Shown here: one piece after another, positions 43,539 through 53,115 of the stretch | Layout of the letters: every line of letters starts with the position of its first letter | How positions within the stretch are numbered: the first letter of the stretch is position 1 | Source: Endozoicomonas sp. G2_1 | Lineage (GTDB): Bacteria > Pseudomonadota > Gammaproteobacteria > Enterobacterales > Alteromonadaceae | DNA: 64,000 nt | Reading direction: 5' to 3' | Assembly: GCF_017744155.1 (NCBI RefSeq) | Contig: NZ_JAGHQT010000005.1 | Span: 186,001 to 250,000 of the forward strand | Translations under genes and position numbers: made by a program | The notes under the pieces: generated by a model | The model's database searches: none | The model's input: only the letters and a program-made list of their open reading frames with translations | Told to the model about the DNA's origin: nothing

Positions 43539-44492
43539 TTATTCGACTGATTTATGCTTTAAACGTTGTTTTTTGTACTCGCTTGCATAACCCTTTACAA
43601 AATAGGTATTCCAATGTTGTTTGTAATAACCTAAAGAGTTTTTATTCTTAAAAATTTTAATCGTTTTAAGTAGGCAATAGTTGTATACATACTGGAACAA
43701 TGCCCACCTTGGGTAATTGATAAACTCTTTGTTTTTTAAATTGAAAGAGCCATTTCGAATAGTTTCATGTATGAGGGCTCTTCCTGCTTTAAATGCTCTT
43801 TGGCTAATCCAAATGGGAGAGAATTGATGCTTATTAATTATATGTTGTACTTTAACGGTTTCAGAAAAAAATGCTTTATGGCCAAGTTTTGCTGCTCTAC
43901 TTAAAAAATCTGTTTCGCTCCCCATGACATAATTGTTACCCGCGGGGCCGATGTTTTCATTGAACGTTAATTGACTGAAAATTTCTTTTCTTACAGCCAT
44001 ATTGGGACCAAAAAGGGAACAAGGATCGATTTCACCTTGAGTATGCTCTGTTGAGCTCGTTAGGGCAAATACAGTCACTACAGGAACTTCGTCTAACAAA
44101 TGCTGAGGTGGTGGGCAAGGCCATGAAGGAGATATACAGCCACCCAAAATTCCGAACTGAGGTTTTTTTATAGATAAATTGAAGTAATGCTGAATCCAAT
44201 TTCTATCAGCAATAATATCATCATCTGTTAATACGATTAAATTGCCACGAGCCAATTTTAACCCAGTATTTAGAGCTTTATTTTTACCTTGACCAGCTTC
44301 AAAGGCAATCGATAGTGGTAATTTGTCTATATATCGCTCTAGAATTTGGGCTGTTAAATCGTTGCTATTATTATTGACGGCAATCACTTCCCAATTGATA
44401 TCTTCATGAAAGTCTTGTTCGCAAAGGCTCGATAACATTAACTCTAAAGTATCTTCGCCGTTGAACGTAGAAAATAGTACTGTAATATCCAT
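43539..44492 (-). CDS. glycosyltransferase family 2
   Basis: The 317-residue GT-A enzyme has the N-terminal segment ITVLFSTFNGEDTLELMLSSL and the nucleotide-binding LTDDDIIADRNWI (DDD-type DXD motif). Downstream GGCISPSWPCPP and GSETDFLSRAAKLG match GT2 inverting transferases. It has no strong membrane segment and is likely cytoplasmic. It is the last gene of the 11-gene minus-strand operon that starts at 57804, with 8 bp after the previous gene. Confidence 0.9.
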   Translation of the reverse strand: MDITVLFSTFNGEDTLELMLSSLCEQDFHEDINWEVIAVNNNSNDLTAQILERYIDKLPLSIAFEAGQGKNKALNTGLKLARGNLIVLTDDDIIADRNWIQHYFNLSIKKPQFGILGGCISPSWPCPPPQHLLDEVPVVTVFALTSSTEHTQGEIDPCSLFGPNMAVRKEIFSQLTFNENIGPAGNNYVMGSETDFLSRAAKLGHKAFFSETVKVQHIINKHQFSPIWISQRAFKAGRALIHETIRNGSFNLKNKEFINYPRWALFQYVYNYCLLKTIKIFKNKNSLGYYKQHWNTYFVKGYASEYKKQRLKHKSVE

Positions 44493-44500
44493 GTCTTTTC

Positions 44501-45598
44501 CTATAGGGAGCTTTTAATGAACTCTGAAATTTGGCATAAGATTTGTTCTTTGTTTTTGTCTTCGATAATTAAAACTCGGTCACTAGACGTCAATGTTGGT
44601 TGGGCTATAGGGTGCTCTCTATTGTCTATGTAAATAGTCTTGGAGTTTGGTAAAATTTTATGGAGAATATGAGTTATTGGGAATTCATTTTTATGTATTT
44701 CAATGTAGTATAGGCTTCCATCAGAAAGACATAGTTCATACAGTTCAGTCATTAGTGTTACAGTTTGTTCGTAATTAATGACTTTATTTTGATAATTATG
44801 TGATATGACTTGCATGTGCATTTTGTCATTAACTATGCACTGAATATGCTCTATTTGGCCCAAAGCTTCTTGTAACTCTGTTACTAACGTTTGATCATTA
44901 ACTATTAAGAAAACTTGATTTATCTTTTTAGAATTGATGGGGATATAGAAGTCTGCAATATTCGTATCGGGAATTAATTTCCCATCTTTATCTCCAAAGT
45001 TGTTAAAACTTAGGTTTTCGAGAAATCTAAGTTCATCTCTTTTTTTTACAACTTTTTGTGGGTTGCTAGTAACAATTTCATATGGTTTTACATCTGAAGA
45101 AATTGTCGAACCCATTCCTATAATCGCCCCGTCTCCAATTTTTACTCCTGGGAGGATATTTACATTTCTTCCTATCCACACTCCTCGACCTATTATTACC
45201 GGTTTATATGAGAACTTATCATCGTATGGAAGGGCATTTGCTTCATAGCTGTGATTCGCAGAATAAATAGTAACGTTTCTGCTCAAATGTGCATGCTCTT
45301 TGATTATGATACTCCCCCTAGTGTAAAAATATGCTCCTTCACCTATATGTACATTGTTTTCTAGAATTAATCCTTTTGGGTCACTGATCTTCATAAATCC
45401 ATCAATATTACAGTCTTTGCCAACGAATCCAATTTCACTTATCAAATCGCGTTGATATTGATCTTGATAACGGTTTTTTATATGAAGGAAAATATATGGG
45501 TTATTCTCAATAGCTTTAAAAAGATAACGATTAAATATCCTTACAATAATATTTTGAAAAGATAATATTTTAAGTATCTTAATTAGCGCTCGAGTCAC
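44501..45598 (-). CDS. hexapeptide acyltransferase with long C-terminal extension
   Basis: The 365-residue protein has a left-handed beta-helix O-acyltransferase domain at about 55-190 (IGEGAYFYTRGSIIIKEHAHLSRNV; GRGVWIGRNVNILPGVKIGDGAIIG), ending SNPQKVVKKR, as in WcaF-like enzymes. Beyond residue 200 it carries about 160 residues of non-repeat sequence with no motif recognised by me, including alternating beta and alpha stretches (INQVFLIVNDQTLVTELQEAL). That is longer than the usual 180-220 residues. It lies between a GT2 and a flippase gene in the operon, so it probably decorates the glycan. The extension could be a second enzymatic or protein-binding domain. Confidence 0.85.
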   Translation of the reverse strand: MTRALIKILKILSFQNIIVRIFNRYLFKAIENNPYIFLHIKNRYQDQYQRDLISEIGFVGKDCNIDGFMKISDPKGLILENNVHIGEGAYFYTRGSIIIKEHAHLSRNVTIYSANHSYEANALPYDDKFSYKPVIIGRGVWIGRNVNILPGVKIGDGAIIGMGSTISSDVKPYEIVTSNPQKVVKKRDELRFLENLSFNNFGDKDGKLIPDTNIADFYIPINSKKINQVFLIVNDQTLVTELQEALGQIEHIQCIVNDKMHMQVISHNYQNKVINYEQTVTLMTELYELCLSDGSLYYIEIHKNEFPITHILHKILPNSKTIYIDNREHPIAQPTLTSSDRVLIIEDKNKEQILCQISEFIKSSL

Positions 45599-45602
45599 TT
45601 TG

Positions 45603-47033
45603 TTACCTCTTTAGAATGATGTTAATTTGATCTTTGAAAATATGATTAAATTTGAGTACATAAATTAAGTAACCCGTGAGACCAGTCAACAGGGAGGTGA
45701 TAATGGCGAGGCTACTGCCACCCATATTATTGCTTTGATACATTAAAAGTAATATCGGTCCTGTAAAAAGAAGTGTCGAAATAATTGGAGATACTATTGC
45801 TTTTGACAGCTCAAGCCAACCATAGTTAAAGTACATTCGTGAAACCGCCGTCATATACACGAGGCGAGATATGGCGAATATTACTAAAAAAGTTGCGACA
45901 AAATAAATAAAATCACTCTGATAAAAGTATGCAATAATTATTGAAATGAGTTTTATAATTTGGTTGTTAAGTTGTACCTTTAATAAAGGCATACTCATCC
46001 CCAAGCCTTCCATGATATCTGTGTAAAAAGCGGTCAAAAGTAAAAAAGATTGGCTTACACAAAACCACATGACTAAATTTGAAGCAAACCCCCATTGTGC
46101 TCCGTAAATCAACATAACTATTTCTTCGGAAAAAAAAGCGACTAAGAAATAAATTGGCCACCCTAGAGTGCATAAAATGTTTGTAATTTTGCTTAAAGGT
46201 TCAGTAGCACCTTTGTTTTCATGATTTAATTTCGAAAAAATTGGTGCTACTGCAGGTCTGATTCCTTGTATGAATATACTGCCAAATAAATTTGAAGTAC
46301 CTTCAGCTCTAGCATATTGCCCTAAGCTGGCTTGAGAATAGGCTTTGCCAATAAATAAGTTGGGGAGCGAATTTCCTAGTTGACCGACAATACTCGAGCC
46401 AACTAATGGATAAGTAAAGCTAAATATTTCAAATACTTTATTCTTACTAAATGAAAATAAGCTTACTTTTTGGTTGCTAGCAGCATAAAAGAGAATAGCA
46501 GCAGCAATATACTGGGAAATCAAGCCTAATGCTAGGGATGTTACGCCAACGTTTTTATAGGCAAGGTAAACTGAAATTGAGCTTCCAAGTAATGTCGAAA
46601 AAACATCTATTTTGGCGATTAGCTTAAAGTTAAGGTGCTTTCGAAATAGTGAGCGCTCTATGACGCTATAAGGAGATATTAATAAAAGAACTGACATTAA
46701 TATCGCTAAATTGTGAAGGGAGGGGATATCATAGAAATTGGCCAAACTATCAGCCAATAAAAACAGGGTGATAGCCATTAAAACACCTAAAATTAACATT
46801 AAGGCGAAAGCGGAGCTGAGCTTGTTTGTATCAAGTTCTTTTTCTTTGAGAATATAATTCGGTATACCAACTTGCTGTATCGCTTCAGCTAAAAAAATGA
46901 AAGTTGTGATTATTGCAAACACACCAAAATCTTCGGGACTCAATAAGCGAGCTAGCATAATGGAAGATATAAACTGTATTATTAAAATAAGGTTTTTTTC
47001 AATTAACGAAAATAGCAACGCTGATTTGTACAT
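45603..47033 (-). CDS. polysaccharide repeat-unit flippase (Wzx-like), copy 2
   Basis: The 476-residue MOP-superfamily protein has about 14 hydrophobic segments and begins LIEKNLILIIQFISSIMLARLLSPEDFGVFA, the normal entry of Wzx/MurJ-like exporters of the polysaccharide branch. It differs strongly from the flippase at 32682, so they may carry different repeat units or lipid-linked glycans. It belongs to the minus-strand operon, 4 bp from the acyltransferase. Confidence 0.9.
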   Translation of the reverse strand: MYKSALLFSLIEKNLILIIQFISSIMLARLLSPEDFGVFAIITTFIFLAEAIQQVGIPNYILKEKELDTNKLSSAFALMLILGVLMAITLFLLADSLANFYDIPSLHNLAILMSVLLLISPYSVIERSLFRKHLNFKLIAKIDVFSTLLGSSISVYLAYKNVGVTSLALGLISQYIAAAILFYAASNQKVSLFSFSKNKVFEIFSFTYPLVGSSIVGQLGNSLPNLFIGKAYSQASLGQYARAEGTSNLFGSIFIQGIRPAVAPIFSKLNHENKGATEPLSKITNILCTLGWPIYFLVAFFSEEIVMLIYGAQWGFASNLVMWFCVSQSFLLLTAFYTDIMEGLGMSMPLLKVQLNNQIIKLISIIIAYFYQSDFIYFVATFLVIFAISRLVYMTAVSRMYFNYGWLELSKAIVSPIISTLLFTGPILLLMYQSNNMGGSSLAIITSLLTGLTGYLIYVLKFNHIFKDQINIILKR

Positions 47034-47047
47034 TTTAATCCTTGAAC

Positions 47048-48022
47048 TTAAGGCGTATTTGGGGATAGATGTTTATGAATTAAATGGCCATATGTTGTCA
47101 GCTTCCCGTCCTCTGTATGTGTTTTTAGCTCCCTTTTGTACGTCAATTTAAAAAAGCTTGTGGTTGTAAATAACTTTTTTGTTAGCTTATCATCAAATGG
47201 TTGATTCAGTTGTTCATTGAGGAGCCAAATATTTGGGTTGTTATACGGTACCGCTCTAATGGCTTTAGATAGAGCAGGTATGTCGTCAAAGGCCATTCTC
47301 ATCGCGTAGTCAACGTACCAGTAATCTGGTATTTTGTCGTATTTCTTTAGATGCTCAGAAAAAACTTCATTCATGAATGCAAAAATGTTATGCCCTTTGT
47401 ACCCTCCGACTAAGAACGAAGAGTAATTTGCTTCTGATATACTATTAGAGTGCCCGACTCTTCTATGGGTAAAATACTCAGATTTTAAAACGCTTTTTTC
47501 TATAGGGCTTGCAACGTAAACAGTCGAGTCAATCCATAACCCCCCGTGTTGATGAAGAAGTTGAAACCTCAACACATCTGACAAAAAAGTGTAGCTGATT
47601 TTATTGTCTTTAAACTTTTGTAATATGTGATCAGGTATATCGATATATTTTTTATAGTTCTCCAATGTAATGAGGTTGATTTGGGCAATATCTGGAGTAT
47701 TTTTTTTTAGACTTTCAAAGCATAATTTTACGACCTCTGGCATATTTTCTTCGCCTTGCCACCAGCAAACCCAAATTGGTACTTTTTGGTCTTTATACGG
47801 AGTTGAGTTACTGTTTACTTTTGATTTGAATTTTCTTATCTCCTTGGAGTTTAGCTTTTTAACTAGCGCATAAGTGGTTTTTTTGTATATATCTCGTGAA
47901 CCCTCGAATCCTTTTGCCTTCATTACTAAGTTATTTTTTAACACATGTATCGCGTACATGATGTTAATTGCTCTTTGATTTTGATAAAACTCATCTAATA
48001 TACCTTTTAACCTATTTAACAT
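47048..48022 (-). CDS. capsular polysaccharide synthesis/GT32-like glycosyltransferase
   Basis: The protein (324 residues from the ATG at 48022) has the Caps_synth/Gly_transf_sug features: VPIWVCWWQGEENMPEVVKLC, KISYTFLSDVLRFQLLHQHGGLWIDSTVYV with the DXD-type WIDST, and the C-terminal TTTSFFKLTYK. These are the traits of GT32-like alpha-mannosyl or capsular sugar transferases. The start at 48022 was preferred because GGAAGG lies about six bases upstream and it overlaps the end of the previous gene by 11 bp, in the way coupled genes do; an upstream in-frame ATG at 48040 is possible. Confidence 0.87.
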   Translation of the reverse strand: MLNRLKGILDEFYQNQRAINIMYAIHVLKNNLVMKAKGFEGSRDIYKKTTYALVKKLNSKEIRKFKSKVNSNSTPYKDQKVPIWVCWWQGEENMPEVVKLCFESLKKNTPDIAQINLITLENYKKYIDIPDHILQKFKDNKISYTFLSDVLRFQLLHQHGGLWIDSTVYVASPIEKSVLKSEYFTHRRVGHSNSISEANYSSFLVGGYKGHNIFAFMNEVFSEHLKKYDKIPDYWYVDYAMRMAFDDIPALSKAIRAVPYNNPNIWLLNEQLNQPFDDKLTKKLFTTTSFFKLTYKRELKTHTEDGKLTTYGHLIHKHLSPNTP

Positions 48023-49160
48023 CTTTACCTTCCCTATCATATTGATTTTTATTGGCTTTCAATGTTTTTAAACTAAAGTAGTTATAGACCATTTTACTCC
48101 TGCAAAAGTTATCTTGAAACCTAGACCTTGAATTTTCCCCATAGTTATTAAGCGTGCCTTCTGATAATAAGAGTTGCTCAATTGCAAAACTAAAGTTTCC
48201 ACAATTGTCGTTTTGTGTTACTAGTCCATTGTTATATTCATTTACTACTTCTGGATTTCCACCTACGTTGGTAACAACAAATGGCTTTCCCAATGACATT
48301 GCTTCCAACAATGTCATTGAAGTGCCTTCGCTTAATGATGAGAGCAAGAAAATATCCATTAGTTGAATATGATTCACTGGCTTTGCAATGTAGCCAACAA
48401 ACCTAACATGATTTCTAATGTCTAATGTGTCTGTTAAGTTTTCCAGATTGGTTCTCTCTTCACCGTCTCCAACGATAACTAAAAAGGTATTTGGGTACTC
48501 TTTTAAGACTTGAGCAAAGGCCCTGAGCATCATGGTTTGATTTTTTATTGGATCAAGGCGAGCAACTGTCCCTAAAATTTTTGCATCATGAGGTATTTTT
48601 AAATCGGATTTGAGCCGTTCAACTGCATCTATGTCAGGTACCAGAGGCTCAATACCGTTATAAATAACTTCAATTTTTGATTCTGGAATAAATTCGTATT
48701 TAACCAATGCTTGTTTAGTAGCTTTTGATATGGTGGTAATATGGTCAGTCATCGCCACCAATATAGGGTTAATAAGTTTCCGCTTCCAACTTGACGAATC
48801 GGGATAGAAGCGTCCGTGTTCAGTGAAAATTACTTTAGTTTTCGTCAATGTTGCTGCTAGAGTACCATAGACCCAAGGTGTATATTGGTGACAGTGTAAA
48901 ATATCTATGTCATGCTTTTTGATAAACTGACGAATATTTTTGATGACTTCGCGATCAAACCCACCAAGCCAATTTAAATTGGTAATGTTGTAACCTTTGT
49001 CTAATAATTGTTGTCCGAACGGACCAAGCTCAGGTTCAATACATAAAATTTCAACGTCAAATAGTGCTTTGTCGGTACCTTCAACCAAGTTTTTTATTAC
49101 TGTCTCCGTGCCGCCAATACGCATGTCGTACGTGAGATGAACTATTTTCTTTTTAGTCAT
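48012..49160 (-). CDS. glycosyltransferase family 4
   Basis: The 382-residue GT-B protein starts KIVHLTYDMRIGGTETVIKNLV, a GT4 glycine-rich loop (RIGGTE), and has the donor site features TVARLDPIKNQTMML and SLSEGTSMTLLEAMSLGKPFVVTNVGGNPEV. It is similar to glycosyltransferases in the XrtA clusters, but I could not decide a specific family. It is coupled to the genes on both sides (3 bp after asparagine synthase; overlap with the GT32-like gene). Confidence 0.9.
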   Translation of the reverse strand: MTKKKIVHLTYDMRIGGTETVIKNLVEGTDKALFDVEILCIEPELGPFGQQLLDKGYNITNLNWLGGFDREVIKNIRQFIKKHDIDILHCHQYTPWVYGTLAATLTKTKVIFTEHGRFYPDSSSWKRKLINPILVAMTDHITTISKATKQALVKYEFIPESKIEVIYNGIEPLVPDIDAVERLKSDLKIPHDAKILGTVARLDPIKNQTMMLRAFAQVLKEYPNTFLVIVGDGEERTNLENLTDTLDIRNHVRFVGYIAKPVNHIQLMDIFLLSSLSEGTSMTLLEAMSLGKPFVVTNVGGNPEVVNEYNNGLVTQNDNCGNFSFAIEQLLLSEGTLNNYGENSRSRFQDNFCRSKMVYNYFSLKTLKANKNQYDREGKDVK

Positions 49161-49163
49161 GCG

Positions 49164-51074
49164 CTATCCACCTTCGGTCATGTAATGATCGAACCACATT
49201 TGAAACATTAGCATGCTCCACAAGGGGGCTGAATGGTCGTGTTTTTTCGACTGATGTTCGTGCCACAGTTGTTCTATTGCTTCAGGCTTGAAGTAGTCAA
49301 CTAAGCCTTTCTGCTTATTTAATATGTGCTCTTGAGCGAGGTCTTTAATTTCCGAGCGCAACCAATCAGCGAGTGGTACAGAAAAGCCCATTTTTTTCCG
49401 GTACAAAATATCATTGGGTAAAAAAGGCTTAAATATTTCTTTTAGAATGTATTTTTTTTCATTGTTTTTTACGGTGTTAAACTTCAGTGCTGACGGAATA
49501 CGGGCAGCGTATTCAACCAAATTAAAGTCCAAAATAGGTGCTCGTACTTCTAGTGAATTCGCCATACTCATGCGATCAACTTTCACTAAAATTCCTCCTG
49601 GCAGATAGGTTTTCATATCTGTGTAGAGTATTTTTGCCAAGTGGTCAGTGCCGTCAGCTTTGTGATAAGCATCTAGTGTTACTTTTGATGGGTGATAATT
49701 GCCAAGTTCACTTTTCATTTCACTATTGACCAAGCTTTGCCAAGTTTGATCAGTGATAAATGAATTTGAAATATAAAAGCCCATGGCTGGATCAACACTC
49801 AAGCTGTTGAGTAGTGATTTAGCTCTGCGAAATGGCGTTAGGTTTATACTACCAGCAAGGTTTGCTAAACTCGGAAAAACACTTTTTCTTAGCCATTTGG
49901 GAAACTTTTCTCGCAAGTTGTTTTCTAGGTGGTCAACAGAGTATTTTTCATAACCGGCAAATACTTCATCACCGCCATCACCTGCAACCGCTACCGTTAC
50001 CTTTTGTCTAGCGAGCTCTGAAACGAAAAAAGTTGGCACCAGTGAAGGGTCGGCAAATGGCTCGTCAAAAAAGCTGACAATGTGTGCGAGGTTATCATTA
50101 ACGTTTTGATGAACAGTAAACTCGTGATGTTGAGTGTTGTATTTATCTGCAACCGCTTGCGCAAACTCAGTTTCGTTGAATTTTTTATCATCGAAACCAA
50201 TTGAGCATGTGGTTACGGCTTCATTATCTTGCTCTTTGGCAATTTGCGACATCAAGGCAACAACGCCACTAGAGTCGACACCGCCACTTAAAAACGCCCC
50301 CAATGGCACGTCGGCAAGCATTCTACTTTCAGTGCATGATTTGGTTAACGCCGTTAATTCACTTTTTATCGTTTTTTCATCTGAATGGTTTTGCTGAGCA
50401 AATGAGATATCCCAATATTGCTGAATATCTAATTGCTGAGCTTTGAGCGTTAAATAATGCCCCGGGGCTAGTTTGAAAACATCGTTAAAGATGGTTTTAG
50501 GATCGGGAACGTACTGGTAGGCAAAAAAGTCATATACCGCATCAGGGCGTATGACTTTTGGAATGACATTAATTGCCAGTAGTGATTTGAGCTCTGAAGC
50601 AAAGTACAGGTTTTGGCCATCAAAATGGTAATAAAGCGGCTTTTTGCCCATACGATCTCGGGCGATAAATAAGGTTTGCTCTTGTTTATCCCAAATAGCG
50701 AAAGCGAACATGCCGTTTAGCTTGGCGAGGCATGCTTCACCTTCAAGCGCGTACAAGGCTAAAATAACTTCGGTGTCGGTCTGGGTGCGAAACTCTACCC
50801 CTTGAGCGATAAGTACATCTCGGTGCTCACGAAAATTGTAAATTTCACCGTTAAACGCGATGACATATCTGTCATCTAACGAATGCATGGGTTGTATACC
50901 GGCATCGGATAAGTCGATAATCGCCAAACGGCGATGACAAAGTGCGATATTATCAGCAATGTATTCGCTGCCTGCATCCGGACCTCGATGGTAGATGGCT
51001 TGTCCCATTTTTTGCACGCTATCTAATGATGCGGTCGTGGTTCCAAATGTTGTAAATCCTGCAATTCCACACAT
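49164..51074 (-). CDS. XrtA-type glutamine amidotransferase (asparagine synthase-like)
   Basis: The 636-residue protein has the N-terminal nucleophile Cys2 (MCGIAGF), class II glutaminase domain (about 2-210, with GEIYNF) and an ATP-pyrophosphatase domain with SGGVDSS at 263-269. It resembles asparagine synthetase B and the XrtA/PEP-CTERM amidotransferase used in exopolysaccharide loci, where it may amidate a sugar acid. True asparagine synthesis is not excluded by the sequence alone. It is 8 bp after the FemAB-like gene. Confidence 0.92.
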   Translation of the reverse strand: MCGIAGFTTFGTTTASLDSVQKMGQAIYHRGPDAGSEYIADNIALCHRRLAIIDLSDAGIQPMHSLDDRYVIAFNGEIYNFREHRDVLIAQGVEFRTQTDTEVILALYALEGEACLAKLNGMFAFAIWDKQEQTLFIARDRMGKKPLYYHFDGQNLYFASELKSLLAINVIPKVIRPDAVYDFFAYQYVPDPKTIFNDVFKLAPGHYLTLKAQQLDIQQYWDISFAQQNHSDEKTIKSELTALTKSCTESRMLADVPLGAFLSGGVDSSGVVALMSQIAKEQDNEAVTTCSIGFDDKKFNETEFAQAVADKYNTQHHEFTVHQNVNDNLAHIVSFFDEPFADPSLVPTFFVSELARQKVTVAVAGDGGDEVFAGYEKYSVDHLENNLREKFPKWLRKSVFPSLANLAGSINLTPFRRAKSLLNSLSVDPAMGFYISNSFITDQTWQSLVNSEMKSELGNYHPSKVTLDAYHKADGTDHLAKILYTDMKTYLPGGILVKVDRMSMANSLEVRAPILDFNLVEYAARIPSALKFNTVKNNEKKYILKEIFKPFLPNDILYRKKMGFSVPLADWLRSEIKDLAQEHILNKQKGLVDYFKPEAIEQLWHEHQSKKHDHSAPLWSMLMFQMWFDHYMTEGG

Positions 51075-51082
51075 AGTTATTC

Positions 51083-52129
51083 TTATAAAGTTATATATTT
51101 ACGGACAGCACTACCAAGGGTTGTGGCAACTGACACTGGTAACTTTTGCCAGACAGTTTCAACGAGCTTTCTAATACTTGAAGTCGACGAGGTTTGTGTC
51201 ACGGGTGGTATTTCTTGAAGTTGCCCTTGCTGAAAGGTTTGCCATAACAAGCCCCTTGGCTGCGCGCCCCATTGGGCTTTGAATCTATAGGTGCCTTCCC
51301 CAGGGGTTGAACGGCCAAAATCAAAGCTGATGTAACCGTTGTCGCTAGCGTGACTGAGCAGTGTCCAATAGAGCAACATGTTAGGCGCTAGGCGATTGTA
51401 ATCGGCGTTAGTTGACGCCCATGGAATTGAACATTTATTACCTGATATGAGCACAATACCTGCGCCGACGACGGTATCTTCTTTGTAAACATTTGCAATG
51501 ATAGCGTTGCTGCCATAGCCTTCGACAATACTTTTAAACCATTGAAAGCTATGGGCTGGCGATCCCAAATCTCGCATATTGCGACTGTATACTTGATAAA
51601 AACCAGCGAGGTGTTGAGAGTCGTTGCCAACCGTTGCGGTTAGGCCATTTTTGCTCGCTTTTTTGATTTGGCTGCGCAGTTTCGATTTAAAGCCTGCCAT
51701 TAATTGCTCAGAAGAGTCAGGTAGAGGTAAGATCATTCTGACTTTTGCAAACTCATTAATATCTTGGCTTTCGAGCTCATTAGTTCTGCTTTCAAGGCTC
51801 GCAATACCATATTGTTGGCACATTGATAACGCGTGTGCTAGCAATGTTTGCTCAACACCTGAGTTGACAGCTAAGGCACCGCCGATATCACAATAAGGCA
51901 GTGAGCTCATTTTCCCTTTAGAAAATGGTGTTTTGACAATAGCAATAGGAAACAAACCGTTAACTTGGCCTTTATCGTCGAGCGATATCAAAGGGAATAC
52001 CGTAAAACCATAAGCTTGTTCGATGGCATCTAGCCATGACCATTGATGATAAGGTGAACTATCTTCATGTTCGGCAACAAAGCGGTTCCATTGCTCTTGA
52101 TATGAAGTGTCTGCAACTAAAACAGTCAC
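51083..52129 (-). CDS. FemAB/GNAT-like protein, XrtA-associated
   Basis: The 348-residue protein has two GNAT-fold lobes as in FemAB. The signature KSKLRSQIKKASKNG-like segment (FKSKLRSQIKKASKNGL) and the C-terminal SFDFGRSTPGEGTYRFKAQWGAQPRGLLW are typical of the FemAB-related proteins in exosortase A loci. FemAB proteins use aminoacyl-tRNA; whether this one does is unknown, and an acyl-transfer role on the glycan is also possible. It overlaps the deacetylase-like gene by 4 bp (ATGA type), so it is translationally coupled. Confidence 0.88.
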   Translation of the reverse strand: MTVLVADTSYQEQWNRFVAEHEDSSPYHQWSWLDAIEQAYGFTVFPLISLDDKGQVNGLFPIAIVKTPFSKGKMSSLPYCDIGGALAVNSGVEQTLLAHALSMCQQYGIASLESRTNELESQDINEFAKVRMILPLPDSSEQLMAGFKSKLRSQIKKASKNGLTATVGNDSQHLAGFYQVYSRNMRDLGSPAHSFQWFKSIVEGYGSNAIIANVYKEDTVVGAGIVLISGNKCSIPWASTNADYNRLAPNMLLYWTLLSHASDNGYISFDFGRSTPGEGTYRFKAQWGAQPRGLLWQTFQQGQLQEIPPVTQTSSTSSIRKLVETVWQKLPVSVATTLGSAVRKYITL

Positions 52130-53115
52130 TTAGTCATTCCTCTTTCTATTAAATGAGTCTGTGCTTCAGAGAGAGTACAAAATTTGATAGTAACATATTG
52201 TTGCATATAGTGAATCACGTCTTTGATACGTTGGCACAACAACTCTCTTGCATGTGGCTCGTTATTGAGTCCGGTTACCCGTTCAACTAGGGTTGAGCTA
52301 TGCATAAACATGTGAAACACCTGTTGCTTCTGTTGGAGTTGTGTTTTCACCAAGCGTATCATATCTGACGACGTACAAAGCTCAGGGCTTAAATACAACT
52401 TTCTAAGTAATAAACTATGCCACAGTAATCCATTTAATCTCAGCCAACTCAGAGGTTTGTGTTCACATGCTTTGTGTATCGCTTGACACAATTGAGTCGC
52501 AGAACGATTAAAACCTGTGGTGACCGGGATCTCTAACACAGCTTTTTGTTGGCCCGATAAATTTGTGTCAGTTAATGCCGGCCAATAAGGTTTACACGGT
52601 GCTTGTTCACAAGAAAAATACTTGTTTACATACAAGGGATAAGCGCTTGAATCGACGCTTATGTTATATTTTTCGAGTAACTTTATAACTTCGCCATTGA
52701 TACCCCAACGCCCGGTGCGAAAACTGTTTGGTGTGAGCTGGAAGTTTTCTTTAATTTTCTCAACTAAGGCTGCTAACTTTTGCTCGACGTGCTCAATGGG
52801 CAAATTGACAACATGAGAGGTAAATTCGCTAGTTTCATTAAAAAACGGTGGGTTTGCCCATGGGTGCAAATGAGCACCAATTTCGCATTCATTTTGATTA
52901 AAACCGGTCAGTATCGATACCGCATAAGGGTCGTTAGCGATTGCATAATCAACTAAATAGGTCGGCTTGATACCGAGCTCTTGGCAAAAGTTTTGAAAAG
53001 CAGGTAATTCTTTTGCGTTATCCACTGAAAAGTCACTGTTGGGAAAGGGGCCAGACCAATCCCACTCTTCTTCGGTATCAACACTGAGAATAAATAAAAC
53101 CTCTGGCTTTGCCAT
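52126..53115 (-). CDS. polysaccharide deacetylase-like protein
   Basis: The 329-residue NodB-like protein has the metal-binding start ILSVDTEEEWDW and AHLHPWANPP, with the metal-ligand histidine pair replaced or moved (EIGAHLHPW), and FRTGRWGINGEVIKLL as third motif. It differs strongly from the XrtA-type deacetylase at 26029. It lacks a signal peptide, so it may act on the cytoplasmic or periplasmic glycan precursor. It overlaps the GT4 gene by one base and the FemAB-like gene by four. Confidence 0.82.
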   Translation of the reverse strand: MAKPEVLFILSVDTEEEWDWSGPFPNSDFSVDNAKELPAFQNFCQELGIKPTYLVDYAIANDPYAVSILTGFNQNECEIGAHLHPWANPPFFNETSEFTSHVVNLPIEHVEQKLAALVEKIKENFQLTPNSFRTGRWGINGEVIKLLEKYNISVDSSAYPLYVNKYFSCEQAPCKPYWPALTDTNLSGQQKAVLEIPVTTGFNRSATQLCQAIHKACEHKPLSWLRLNGLLWHSLLLRKLYLSPELCTSSDMIRLVKTQLQQKQQVFHMFMHSSTLVERVTGLNNEPHARELLCQRIKDVIHYMQQYVTIKFCTLSEAQTHLIERGMTK

